From assembly GCA_043746635.1 (NCBI GenBank), contig JAYTQQ010000246.1:1-14922 (forward strand): a stretch of DNA of 14,922 nt, in the 5' to 3' direction. Each line of letters starts with the position of its first letter. The stretch's first letter is position 1. Of the stretch, positions 5,947 to 12,272 are shown piece by piece. The notes beneath the pieces are model-generated. The model made no database searches. It was not told where the DNA came from and saw only the letters and a program-made list of their open reading frames with translations. Source of the DNA: JAYTQQ01 sp043746635 (lineage in GTDB: Bacteria; Bdellovibrionota; Bdellovibrionia; Bdellovibrionales; JAMPXM01). A program made the translations under genes and the position numbers.

Positions 5947-6017
5947 TACTGGTCGGCCCCCTGCGCATGAATTAGGGGCGAAAAACGTAAAGCCATATGT
6001 GAAGACTTGTTTGCGAA
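5947..6017. other. Convergent intergenic region without a clear terminator
   Basis: Plus-strand (ending 5946) and minus-strand (ending 6018) genes meet here. The only notable structure is a 5-bp inverted repeat GCCCC/GGGGC with a 14-nt loop (about 5955-5978). It has AAAAA on its right side and no downstream T-run for either direction except a TTTTT stretch before it on the minus strand. It is not a convincing intrinsic terminator. Confidence 0.35.
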
Positions 6018-6494
6018 TTAAAGACGTTTGATTTTCTCAACGATTGCGGTTGTCGATCGTCCCTGCACGAATGCGAGTGATTGAGTCTTTCCGCCGTAGA
6101 TCGCAACGAAATCATGGCCGACAATTTTATCGACCGGCCAATCGCCACCCTTCACCAAAAGATCAGGCTTAATGACTTTGATGATTTCAAGTGGAGTCGG
6201 CTCACCAAAAATGGTGACGAAGGATACGCATTCAAGAGCCGAAAGGATTTCGGCGCGGTCATCTTCATTCTGCAGAGGACGCTCTTCGCCCTTGAGCTTT
6301 CGTACACTTTCGTCGCTGTTGAGTGCGAGAACTAAAAAATCACCGAGACTGCGTGCTTGTTTGAGATAATGAATATGACCGGCGTGAAGGATATCAAAAC
6401 ATCCATTCGTAAAAACGACTTTTTTACCTGACCGTACGGCATTTACCGCACGCGAGAGATCTTGCCAGTTTTTAAAAACCTTATTTTGCGCCAT
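6018..6494 (-). CDS. rfaE2: D-glycero-beta-D-manno-heptose 1-phosphate adenylyltransferase
   Basis: This enzyme transfers AMP from ATP to heptose 1-phosphate, giving ADP-heptose for the LPS inner core. The 158 residues match the stand-alone adenylyltransferase half of HldE. Features are the nucleotidyltransferase motif FTNGCFDILHAGH (28-40, HxGH at 37-40), the segment LKGEERPLQNEDDRAEIL (67-84), VKGGDW (114-119) and the ending GRSTTAIVEKI. The kinase half (HldE-N/RfaE1) is not in this window, so the two activities are encoded separately. The ATG at 6492-6494 overlaps the end of the RDD gene by 14 bp and has no visible SD, so translation is probably coupled to that gene. It is the last gene of the minus-strand series. 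Confidence 0.95.
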   Translation of the reverse strand: MAQNKVFKNWQDLSRAVNAVRSGKKVVFTNGCFDILHAGHIHYLKQARSLGDFLVLALNSDESVRKLKGEERPLQNEDDRAEILSALECVSFVTIFGEPTPLEIIKVIKPDLLVKGGDWPVDKIVGHDFVAIYGGKTQSLAFVQGRSTTAIVEKIKRL

Positions 6495-7434
6495 TGGTTT
6501 TTTTGTGAAGTGCGAGACCTGTGAGATGCGCAGCTAAATCTTTTCCGAAGAGTTCTGACAAGATCGGGATAAGAACAAAACCAGTGATCGCAAAAAGAAT
6601 TCCTCGAGCTACGACCTGAACCGGATACAGTGCTTTTACCTTTTGTGCATCTGTTCCGAGCTGAGTTTCGTAAGTCCACTCGCCGATCGTTTGTTCAAAC
6701 AAAGTGCGTGAAACAAGCATGTACATTTGCAAAACCATCATGAATAGAAGACCGATTTGAAATTGCACGAATCGATCTGTCTGTGAATTTGAAAGAAGGC
6801 CGACGAGATCGGCCTTCGTCATGAGTAAAACTCCGACGAGCAGAATAAGGCTGACTCCAGTAGCAAAAACGCCGTCGAGAATCGACGAAGGCAGTGAGCT
6901 CGTTAAAGTCATGTCGCGAGCTTGACCGAGATTGAGTGTACTTGCCGTACTGACTTTAGATGCAACAGCTGATGAAGACTGACCACGAAGAGCGCTCAGA
7001 GAAGCCGGAGCTCCCGGAACCGGAATACGAAAGCTCGGCTGTTTCGCAGCCTCACTGCTTTTTGCAAGCATCGGTGAAGTATAATCTTTTCTTCCGATGG
7101 GCTCATAAACTTTAGTGCGATCGGGATTACTTTTAGGCTGAGTGAGTTCTTGAGCGAATTTTTTTGTTTCGTTTAAAGAATCTTCATCCAAGAAATTGTA
7201 TTCGGGCTTTAAGCTCGGAACAAAAGCTGGCCGCATCGGCGTCGTTGATGTTTTCGCTTTTGGCATTTCTGGAAAAGTCGCAGTGGCCGCTTTGAAATTT
7301 GAAATCTGAGTTTTTGAAGGGACTGGATTCTGCGGAGCGGGGCTTGCACCTACGGGAATGTTACCCGGAGCATTCCTATGAAAACCAAGCCCTTCGGTGA
7401 TAGGTTTGAATTCTAAATCTTCAAATAATTCCAT
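6481..7434 (-). CDS. RDD-family membrane protein with long disordered N-terminus
   Basis: The 317 residues are in two parts. Residues 1-180 are polar and rich in P, S, K and A, with no hydrophobic segment, and begin MELFEDLEFKPITEGLGFHR, a short motif I associate with Bdellovibrio-type proteins. Residues 180-300 form an RDD domain with three membrane segments at about 184-206, 222-245 and 274-295. The first starts SSILDGVFA, with the family's conserved Asp (D187), and TIGEWTYETQLG lies between the second and third. The function of the RDD family is mostly unknown; a transport or membrane-organising role has been proposed. The ATG has a very strong SD (GAGGAGGAG) 5-6 bases upstream and lies 21 bp after the rsmE stop, so it is operonic with rsmE and overlaps rfaE2. 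Confidence 0.88.
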   Translation of the reverse strand: MELFEDLEFKPITEGLGFHRNAPGNIPVGASPAPQNPVPSKTQISNFKAATATFPEMPKAKTSTTPMRPAFVPSLKPEYNFLDEDSLNETKKFAQELTQPKSNPDRTKVYEPIGRKDYTSPMLAKSSEAAKQPSFRIPVPGAPASLSALRGQSSSAVASKVSTASTLNLGQARDMTLTSSLPSSILDGVFATGVSLILLVGVLLMTKADLVGLLSNSQTDRFVQFQIGLLFMMVLQMYMLVSRTLFEQTIGEWTYETQLGTDAQKVKALYPVQVVARGILFAITGFVLIPILSELFGKDLAAHLTGLALHKKTNGAK

Positions 7435-7455
7435 GAATGCTCCTCCTCAAAAAAC

Positions 7456-8244
7456 TTAACGAATAAGATCATACTTTATGACGCTGACAAGCCCTACGCA
7501 AGCCGTTTCAACACGTAACACTTGAGCTCCTAAAGTAATTGGTCGCAAAGAGTATTTTTTAAACAGTTCGACCTCTTGCTCAGAAAATCCACCTTCGCTC
7601 CCTACAAAAACGTAAATTTTCTGAAGGTACGCCGAAAGAGTCAAGTTTTGTAGAATCTCTTGGAGATAGGATTTTAAACCCGTTTGCGCCTCTCCTTCGT
7701 AAGCAAAAATGCCAGATACGAGGCTCCCTGGATTAAGACTCGCACCAGTCTGTTCCCGGTTAAAATCTTTCAGGAGCTCACCGAGAGGGAGTGCCGGCAG
7801 CAACGGCATGATATCGCCGCGACCTGATTGTTGGGTGGCACCTTGAATAATTTTCTGAAAACGCACCATTTTTTTATCGAGAACATCTTCTTGCTTGCGG
7901 ATAAAACTGTAGTCGCTAAAAAACGGCTGAACTGAATGAACACCCAGCTCGACCATCTTTTCTAGAATGTTTTCGTAAACATTAAACCGAGGAATGCTCA
8001 AAGCTAAAACAATATGGGGCTTCGGAAGCGGTTCAATCTCTCTCGTCTCAATCACCTCGGCGACGGATGCTTGTTTCGTTTCGCTCACGATTTCGACGAG
8101 ATAGGCTTTCGCTCCTTCAGTCAAAACTTCGAAACGATCTTTGATTCGCATGCGACAAACATCACGGATGTGATGCAATACATCGCCCTGAAGTGTAACG
8201 GTGTCGCCGTTAATAGAATCTTGTGGAACCCAATATCGTCGCAT
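7456..8244 (-). CDS. rsmE: 16S rRNA m3U1498 methyltransferase RsmE
   Basis: RsmE methylates N3 of U1498 in helix 44 of 16S rRNA in assembled 30S subunits, using SAM and a SPOUT (trefoil-knot) fold. The 262 residues show the N-terminal RNA-binding PUA-like part beginning MRRYWV and containing LHHIRDVCRM (23-32), a central KMVELGVHSVQPFFSDYS (96-113), ATQQSGRG (136-143), and the C-terminal knot motifs GSEGGFS (215-221) and LGAQVLRVETA (238-248). In many homologues the second motif reads LGxRILRxETA; here Q241 replaces the first Arg while R244 is kept. It starts 6 bp after the prmA stop with little SD, suggesting coupling to prmA. Confidence 0.95.
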   Translation of the reverse strand: MRRYWVPQDSINGDTVTLQGDVLHHIRDVCRMRIKDRFEVLTEGAKAYLVEIVSETKQASVAEVIETREIEPLPKPHIVLALSIPRFNVYENILEKMVELGVHSVQPFFSDYSFIRKQEDVLDKKMVRFQKIIQGATQQSGRGDIMPLLPALPLGELLKDFNREQTGASLNPGSLVSGIFAYEGEAQTGLKSYLQEILQNLTLSAYLQKIYVFVGSEGGFSEQEVELFKKYSLRPITLGAQVLRVETACVGLVSVIKYDLIR

Positions 8245-8250
8245 TTTTTT

Positions 8251-9132
8251 CTATTCTAAAAGAAAGGCAGTCCACTCGCCATCTTCTCGGCGCTCAACTA
8301 CTTTCAGGTTGGTATCTTTTAAAAACTCAGGAATAAAAAATTCTTCTCGCTCTTTAAGAATGCCAGACAAAACGAGTTTGCCTCCCGGCGCTCGCACCCT
8401 CAAAAGTTCAGGTTTAATCGCGAGCAGAATGCCGTCTATGATATTAGCGATCACGATGTCGAAGGTCTCGGCTACCTCTGAAATATCTTTTTCGGAGACC
8501 ACAATTTGCTTTGAAAGATTGGTCGCAATATTTTCTTTCGCGACCCTCAGAGCCTCGGAGTCGTTGTCGACACCAACGATCGTGGTCGCACCTAATTTTT
8601 CGGCGATGATCGCGAGAATTCCGGTGCCGGTGCCGACGTCAATCACCCGTAGCGATCCGGCGGCGGGCCAGTGCTTCACAATGAGTTGGGCCGCTAGCTT
8701 CGTCGTCTCGTGAGTGCCCGTACCGAATGCCATGCCTGGCTCCATCGTGATCACTTGCTTCGCCTGTTTGGGAGCTTCCCTCCAAGAGGGAACAATCCAG
8801 AACGGATCAACGAACAGAAAAGGTTCAAAACCTTTTTTCCATTCCTGGAGCCAATCACGATTCTGCTCTTGAAAACGTTCAAATTTAATTTCTGAAAATT
8901 CGCTTTCGAGTTTGAGAAAAAAATTCTCTCGAGGTTCATGCGCAAAAATGATGTTCACGTTGATTTTTTCGGCGTGTTTTGCCTCAGCTTGGTAAACAAG
9001 ATCCGGCTGAGTGAATGCGAGGTCTTCGTACACTCCATCGGCGCCGTTTTCAAAGCAAAAAGAAGTGAATTCATCTTCTTTGAGATAACTCAAATTTTTC
9101 ACTAAAACGCGGCAGTAAAATCCACCTTGCAT
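8251..9132 (-). CDS. prmA: Ribosomal protein L11 methyltransferase PrmA
   Basis: PrmA is a SAM-dependent class I methyltransferase that methylates amino groups of ribosomal protein L11. The 293 residues comprise an N-terminal substrate-recognition domain (about 1-85), a linker with RDWLQEWKKGFEP (92-104), and the catalytic domain. Key motifs are PGMAFGTGTHETT (132-144), SAM motif I VIDVGTGTG (163-171), the acidic D189 after beta-2 (VGVDND), and VIANI (227-231) in the position of the family's catalytic N-I/L segment. Length is typical. The ATG (9130-9132) has AGAGGTG upstream. The prmA-rsmE pairing is common in bacteria. It lies 52 bp after the FlgT-C-like gene; no terminator is evident between them. 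Confidence 0.95.
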   Translation of the reverse strand: MQGGFYCRVLVKNLSYLKEDEFTSFCFENGADGVYEDLAFTQPDLVYQAEAKHAEKINVNIIFAHEPRENFFLKLESEFSEIKFERFQEQNRDWLQEWKKGFEPFLFVDPFWIVPSWREAPKQAKQVITMEPGMAFGTGTHETTKLAAQLIVKHWPAAGSLRVIDVGTGTGILAIIAEKLGATTIVGVDNDSEALRVAKENIATNLSKQIVVSEKDISEVAETFDIVIANIIDGILLAIKPELLRVRAPGGKLVLSGILKEREEFFIPEFLKDTNLKVVERREDGEWTAFLLE

Positions 9133-9136
9133 AACA

Positions 9137-9151
9137 CCTCTTATTCAGAGG
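9137..9151 (-). promoter_or_regulatory. Small stem-loop containing the prmA SD
   Basis: On the minus strand CCTCT-GAATA-AGAGG is a perfect 5-bp hairpin (extendable by one G-U pair), and its 3' arm is the SD AGAGG of prmA. It may modulate prmA translation, but a stem this short can arise by chance. Confidence 0.25.
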
Positions 9152-9184
9152 CATTCGTATAGCAAAAGGATTTCACCGAAGCTA

Positions 9185-9805
9185 TTAAATATTTTCGTTC
9201 TTTTTGGTTTCGGGATTGCTCGATTGTGGGGGCGGTACAGCGACCTTCACCATCTCTGGCACCGAAGCATTTTTTGCGGGGGGTGCCGCTTTGACTTCAG
9301 TCGGCGGAGTTGCTACTGCCTTCGCTGGAACTGCAAACGCTTGGGGAGTGTAATCCTCTTCAACCGATGCTGTCTTACGTTTTGATCTTACAATCGGGGC
9401 CTCCATGCTGGCAGATTCCATGTCGAGTTTATCTCCGATCATGACTCCTTCAAATTCAACACTCGGGCGTTCGTCATTTGAAGTTTGAGTGAAAATTCTA
9501 CCGACGGCGATGTTTTTATCAACTTGAATAATCTGTAATTTCGCGATCGGAATTTTCAAACTTCCCTGTGCAATATTTTTCGCTGGATCAAGCATGGTCG
9601 AACTACGAAATACGTTGAGGTACATTCCTTTTTTGAGGCCCGATTCATTACCCGCATTGATGTAGTAATCTTTGTACGAGACTTCATTATTCTCCATCGG
9701 CAAAGATTTACGAACTTCGAAAATAGAATAATCGGAAGCCATGCTCACTTGCGAAATGAGGAGCAGAGGAATAAGAGATTTTAAAAACACGTGGCTTCCC
9801 TTCAA
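9185..9805 (-). CDS. Secreted protein with FlgT C-terminal-like domain
   Basis: The 206 residues begin with a signal peptide (hydrophobic at about 7-20, cleavage likely after SMA near residue 23). The middle part (about 45-128) reads DYYINAGNESGLKKGMYLNV, later IPIAKLQIIQVDKNIAVGRI and VMIGDKL. This glycine-punctuated beta pattern resembles the C-terminal domain of FlgT and related envelope proteins; the match is by eye only. Residues 140-206 are a disordered tail rich in P, A, K and V. The gene lies between fliW and prmA and has a sigma-28-like promoter (9858-9885), consistent with a flagellar role. The start is ambiguous: TTG (9803-9805) has AGGAAGG about 10 bases upstream, and GTG (9788-9790) has AAGGGAAG about 4 bases upstream; both keep the signal peptide. 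Confidence 0.75.
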   Translation of the reverse strand: MKGSHVFLKSLIPLLLISQVSMASDYSIFEVRKSLPMENNEVSYKDYYINAGNESGLKKGMYLNVFRSSTMLDPAKNIAQGSLKIPIAKLQIIQVDKNIAVGRIFTQTSNDERPSVEFEGVMIGDKLDMESASMEAPIVRSKRKTASVEEDYTPQAFAVPAKAVATPPTEVKAAPPAKNASVPEMVKVAVPPPQSSNPETKKNENI

Positions 9806-9857
9806 ATGGGGAAAACCTTCCTAGCCTTCCAAGAGTCACGCCATACTGGCATTTCTT

Positions 9858-9885
9858 TGATCGGTCTATGTGCACAGAATCTTAA
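9858..9885 (-). promoter_or_regulatory. Putative sigma-28 promoter of the FlgT-C-like gene
   Basis: The minus strand reads TTAAGATT (9878-9885), 12 bp, ACCGATCA (9858-9865). It matches the sigma-28 consensus at 6 of 8 bases in each box and has the same element order and spacing as the motif before flagellin. Transcription would start near 9851, giving a leader of about 45 nt. The spacer contains the palindrome TGTGCACA. Confidence 0.5.
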
Positions 9886-9924
9886 GTTTCATTTTGGGAA
9901 TTTGGCCTTTGGGAGAGGCTAGTT

Positions 9925-9973
9925 CTCTGACCGACAAGTTTCTTGTCAGAGGAATAGGATCAGGAATCCTATT
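9925..9973 (-). repeat. Tandem stem-loops after fliW
   Basis: Two inverted repeats follow the fliW stop on the minus strand. One has 8-bp arms AATAGGAT/ATCCTATT (9953-9973, loop 5 nt). The other has 7-bp arms CTCTGAC/GTCAGAG (9925-9951), with an alternative overlapping 6-bp stem GACAAG/CTTGTC (9933-9947). Neither is followed by a T-run. They may mark the 3' end of the csrA-fliW transcript, stabilise it, or attenuate read-through. Confidence 0.45.
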
Positions 9974-9987
9974 TAATAAACATAAAA

Positions 9988-10539
9988 TTATTTAAGGTCT
10001 GGAAGTGGCGCTGGCTGCTGAGTGGGTTGAGTGTCGGGTAAACGGATCGCGACGCCCCAATCAGATGCACGGCTCTTAATAGACGCTTTGGGATTGCTCA
10101 CGAGACGCTGCTGAAGCTTCGCAAAGATCGGCTCTTTGATCGCCAAGCTATTGTCTTGAAGCACGCACTGACGGGCAATCTTGCGATCAATATTGATCAC
10201 GATGGGTGCCTTCATGTTAGCGGTCATGAGAGTCGGATCGCTCGGAATCGTAATAATTGAAAAAAATCGGGTGCGTTCATTTGCAGCGAGTTTAATTGCT
10301 TCGATATCATGCCGAGTGAGGGCCACTTGATAGTTTTGAATGAAGAGTTCAGGTTCTAAGATTGGAAAAGCGATGTCGGCCTGGTCGCAGCTTTGCAACC
10401 ACGCGAATATCTCATCATGAGGATCATCAAGTAATACGAATTTTCGAAGATTCGCAAAACCTAAGATTCCTTCAAAGAAATCTAAAACATCATCTTCTTT
10501 AATCTCAACAGATCCAAATCTGGATGTCTGAATGAGCAT
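9988..10539 (-). CDS. fliW: Flagellar assembly factor FliW (CsrA antagonist)
   Basis: FliW binds CsrA and, in studied bacteria, also flagellin, so that flagellin translation is released only when free flagellin is low. The 183 residues from ATG 10537-10539 start MLIQTSRFGSVEI. They include FFEGILGFANLRKFVLL (21-37), the segment FAWLQSCDQADIAFPI (45-60), and MKAPIVINIDRKIARQCVL (109-127), all characteristic of the family. A C-terminal extension of roughly 25 residues, rich in P and Q, goes beyond typical FliW. An open frame continues upstream to 10680, but it is rejected because the family begins here and GGAGGGGGAG lies just before this ATG. The gene is 244 bp from csrA, and a sigma-28-like promoter lies between them, so it may be expressed separately as well as with csrA. 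Confidence 0.95.
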   Translation of the reverse strand: MLIQTSRFGSVEIKEDDVLDFFEGILGFANLRKFVLLDDPHDEIFAWLQSCDQADIAFPILEPELFIQNYQVALTRHDIEAIKLAANERTRFFSIITIPSDPTLMTANMKAPIVINIDRKIARQCVLQDNSLAIKEPIFAKLQQRLVSNPKASIKSRASDWGVAIRLPDTQPTQQPAPLPDLK

Positions 10540-10584
10540 GACTCCCCCTCCACTTGAGGATGAACTTAAAACGTCTACCCGATT

Positions 10585-10601
10585 GCTTACCGGAGGTAAG
10601 C
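10585..10601 (-). promoter_or_regulatory. Stem-loop in the fliW leader
   Basis: GCTTACC and GGTAAGC form a perfect 7-bp stem around a 3-nt loop, ending 45 nt upstream of the fliW start. The loop is TCC on the fliW mRNA and GGA on the opposite strand. It is not followed directly by a T-run. A leader structure or a DNA operator is equally possible. Confidence 0.45.
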
Positions 10602-10703
10602 TTTCAAAGTTAAGACACTTCAGGCCGATCGACCGGTGAGTTGACCTCAAATATTTATTTAAAAAATAAGGAGGCAACATCTAAAAGTATGAATGATTTT
10701 TTT

Positions 10704-10731
10704 TAATCGGCAAGAAAAATAACTAGACTAA
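10704..10731 (-). promoter_or_regulatory. Putative sigma-28 promoter of fliW
   Basis: The minus strand carries GCCGATTA (10704-10711), a 7 of 8 match to the sigma-28 -10 element. About 13 bp upstream is CTTTAG (around 10726-10731), the same element seen before flagellin, here with one extra spacer base. Transcription would start near 10697, giving a leader of about 155 nt. Confidence 0.45.
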
Positions 10732-10744
10732 AGAAGGATTGGTA

Positions 10745-10766
10745 GCCTCACGCGTTAGTGTGAGGC
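10745..10766 (-). terminator. Stem-loop after csrA
   Basis: GCCTCAC (10745-10751) and GTGAGGC (10760-10766) form a perfect 7-bp stem beginning 17 bp after the csrA stop. It is GC-rich and placed like a terminator, but the following minus-strand bases (TACCAATCCTTCTTTAG) contain no real T-run. It is probably a leaky terminator or mRNA-stabilising structure between csrA and fliW. Confidence 0.4.
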
Positions 10767-10783
10767 GTAAGATAAGAAAAAGC

Positions 10784-11011
10784 TTAGGGCTTTAAAAGCT
10801 TCGCGACGGCGCGAGTATTCTCAGACGACGATTTTGAAGACTCTTCGTTTTGGCTTTGGATCGCAACGTAAACTTCTTCACGATGGATTTTGGTATCTTT
10901 GGGCGCTTCAATTCCAAGGCGCACTTGCTTACCCTTGATTTGAACGATTCTGATCTTGATATGATCATCAATGGCGATGCTTTCACCAAGTTTACGTGTC
11001 AATACTAACAT
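10784..11011 (-). CDS. csrA: Carbon storage regulator CsrA (RNA-binding translational regulator)
   Basis: CsrA is a small dimeric RNA-binding protein that recognises GGA motifs, often in hairpin loops over the SD, and blocks or alters translation. The 75 residues contain the full domain: MLVLTRKLGESI (1-12, with the RNA-contacting L4 and R6), IKIRIVQIKGKQVRLGIEAP (18-37) and IHREEVY (42-48, with R44, the key RNA-contact residue). Residues 53-75 are a polar tail. The ATG has AAGGAGT upstream. It follows flgL by 147 bp and precedes fliW, its expected antagonist. In Bacillus subtilis the order is fliW-csrA; here it is reversed. The leader carries GGA motifs that suggest self-regulation. Confidence 0.97.
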   Translation of the reverse strand: MLVLTRKLGESIAIDDHIKIRIVQIKGKQVRLGIEAPKDTKIHREEVYVAIQSQNEESSKSSSENTRAVAKLLKP

Positions 11012-11017
11012 GAGCTC

Positions 11018-11032
11018 ACTCCTTCAACATCC
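11018..11032 (-). promoter_or_regulatory. Candidate CsrA-binding sites in the csrA leader
   Basis: The minus strand reads GGATGT (11027-11032) followed closely by the SD AAGGAGT (11018-11024). The first matches the GGAUGU core of the CsrA SELEX consensus, and the second places a GGA on the ribosome-binding site. Paired GGA sites of this kind are typical of CsrA-repressed leaders. Confidence 0.4.
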
Positions 11033-11049
11033 AGGTCAAAGTTGAAATG

Positions 11050-11103
11050 TTCGGGTTAGGTCCCGAAACGAATTCAAAACAAGATCTGTTCAAAAATTTG
11101 AAC
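11050..11103 (-). repeat. Two inverted repeats between flgL and csrA
   Basis: TTCGGG/CCCGAA (11050-11067, 6-bp arms, 6-nt loop) and GTTCAAA/TTTGAAC (11088-11103, 7-bp arms, 2-bp centre) lie in the 147-bp gap. The second is close to a perfect DNA palindrome and could be an operator; the first would fold in the csrA leader. TTGACG on the minus strand nearby (about 11110-11115) could be a -35 element, but no -10 box is evident at the right distance. Confidence 0.35.
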
Positions 11104-11158
11104 TTTTCTCGTCAATTACATCTACGGCAAAAGCGAAATGAAACATTAGCTATAATTG

Positions 11159-12265
11159 CTACCGAATAAAGTCAAGTAGACTTGGCTGGATCAGTTTGCC
11201 AGATGTGGCAAGAGTGGCTTTTAAGGTACTTTCTGCCTTATTTATGTCGCTAACGAGCTGAAAAGTATCGGCATCCTCGATGTTGGATGACATCGTTTTC
11301 GCATCAATGGTGCCCTTTGACAGACTATCGGAAGTCGCATTCAACGTACCCACTCTCGACCCAAGTTCAGCACGTGCGAGAACAACCTGTTCGATGGCCG
11401 TATCGATTTTATCAATCGATTCTTGAATGGCTGGTTTGTCGTTGGTCTTGAGTGCCGTTTCAAATCCTTTGAGAACGCTAAATACGTCAATGCCGCGATC
11501 TGATAATTTACGTTCGAGCTCGGCCTGTTTTCGAGTGATTTCCTCGCTTGATTCCATCGGCTTTTCAGAAGCCGGAGCCCGTATCGTTGTCGGAGGCAAT
11601 TCATAGTCAGGTGTCGACTGAGGCTTATGTTCGTGAACCGGTCGCAAATGTGGTTCGGTTTGCGGCATACTTTCGAGTGACATCGGATCTGGGTTTCCGG
11701 TTGCGGGAGCTTTTAGCCCTCTGCCTAAGAAAACCAAATTACCCGGAATATTCATAGCGAGCTTGGCCTCTTTATCGATAATGACTTCCATGAGGCCGTT
11801 GTCGCCGTGATAATTTCCGTCTTGGTCAAAAGGTGCTGCCTGCGTTCGGTAACCGCCAAACAAAAATCTGTCGCCTAATTTGCGATTTCCGATTTGGATG
11901 GCTTGGGAATGAAGTTGCGTCACTTCACTCGCAACTAACTCACGAGTTTTCGGACCAGCAGAGGCATCATTGGCTTGATTGATCGCAAGTTCTTTCGCTC
12001 GGACCAAAGCATCGCTGAGCGCCCCGAGAGATTCTTCGGAGTATTCGAGAAAAGCTTTCGCATTCGAAATCGATTTCATGTATTGATTGTTGCCATTCAC
12101 TTCGGTACGCATGCCGAGAATACGGGTCGCACCAAGCGGATCATCCGAAGGCTTCGTCACCTTCTTCTGGAGTGCTGCTTGATTCTGCAAGTCTGCCATC
12201 TCGGTGCGATTGCGCCCCAAGTTTGACGTGACCTGTTCGTAATTCATTTTATCCGCAATGCGCAT
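11159..12265 (-). CDS. flgL: Hook-filament junction protein FlgL (HAP3)
   Basis: FlgL joins the hook-FlgK junction to the filament and is exported by the flagellar system with help from FlgN. The 368 residues start MRIADKMNYEQ. They have the flagellin-like N-terminal helices with KPSDDPLGATRIL (38-50), the hallmark GDRFLFGGYRTQAAPF (131-146), and a C-terminal helical domain (about 250-368) with ARAELGSRVGTLNA. Family members are often near 300 residues; the extra length is a Pro/Glu/Ser-rich, probably exposed insert at about 185-245. The ATG (12263-12265) has AGGG upstream and lies 7 bp after the flgK stop, indicating tight coupling. Confidence 0.96.
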   Translation of the reverse strand: MRIADKMNYEQVTSNLGRNRTEMADLQNQAALQKKVTKPSDDPLGATRILGMRTEVNGNNQYMKSISNAKAFLEYSEESLGALSDALVRAKELAINQANDASAGPKTRELVASEVTQLHSQAIQIGNRKLGDRFLFGGYRTQAAPFDQDGNYHGDNGLMEVIIDKEAKLAMNIPGNLVFLGRGLKAPATGNPDPMSLESMPQTEPHLRPVHEHKPQSTPDYELPPTTIRAPASEKPMESSEEITRKQAELERKLSDRGIDVFSVLKGFETALKTNDKPAIQESIDKIDTAIEQVVLARAELGSRVGTLNATSDSLSKGTIDAKTMSSNIEDADTFQLVSDINKAESTLKATLATSGKLIQPSLLDFIR

Positions 12266-12272
12266 TTAAGCC

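Noticed and set aside
5955..5978. GCCCC/GGGGC repeat between convergent genes as a bidirectional terminator
   Set aside because: The stem is only 5 bp with a 14-nt loop and no following T-run on either strand.
10540..10680. 47-residue N-terminal extension of FliW
   Set aside because: FliW proteins start at the MxIQTxRFG sequence; the extension spans the SD and a leader hairpin and has no family similarity.
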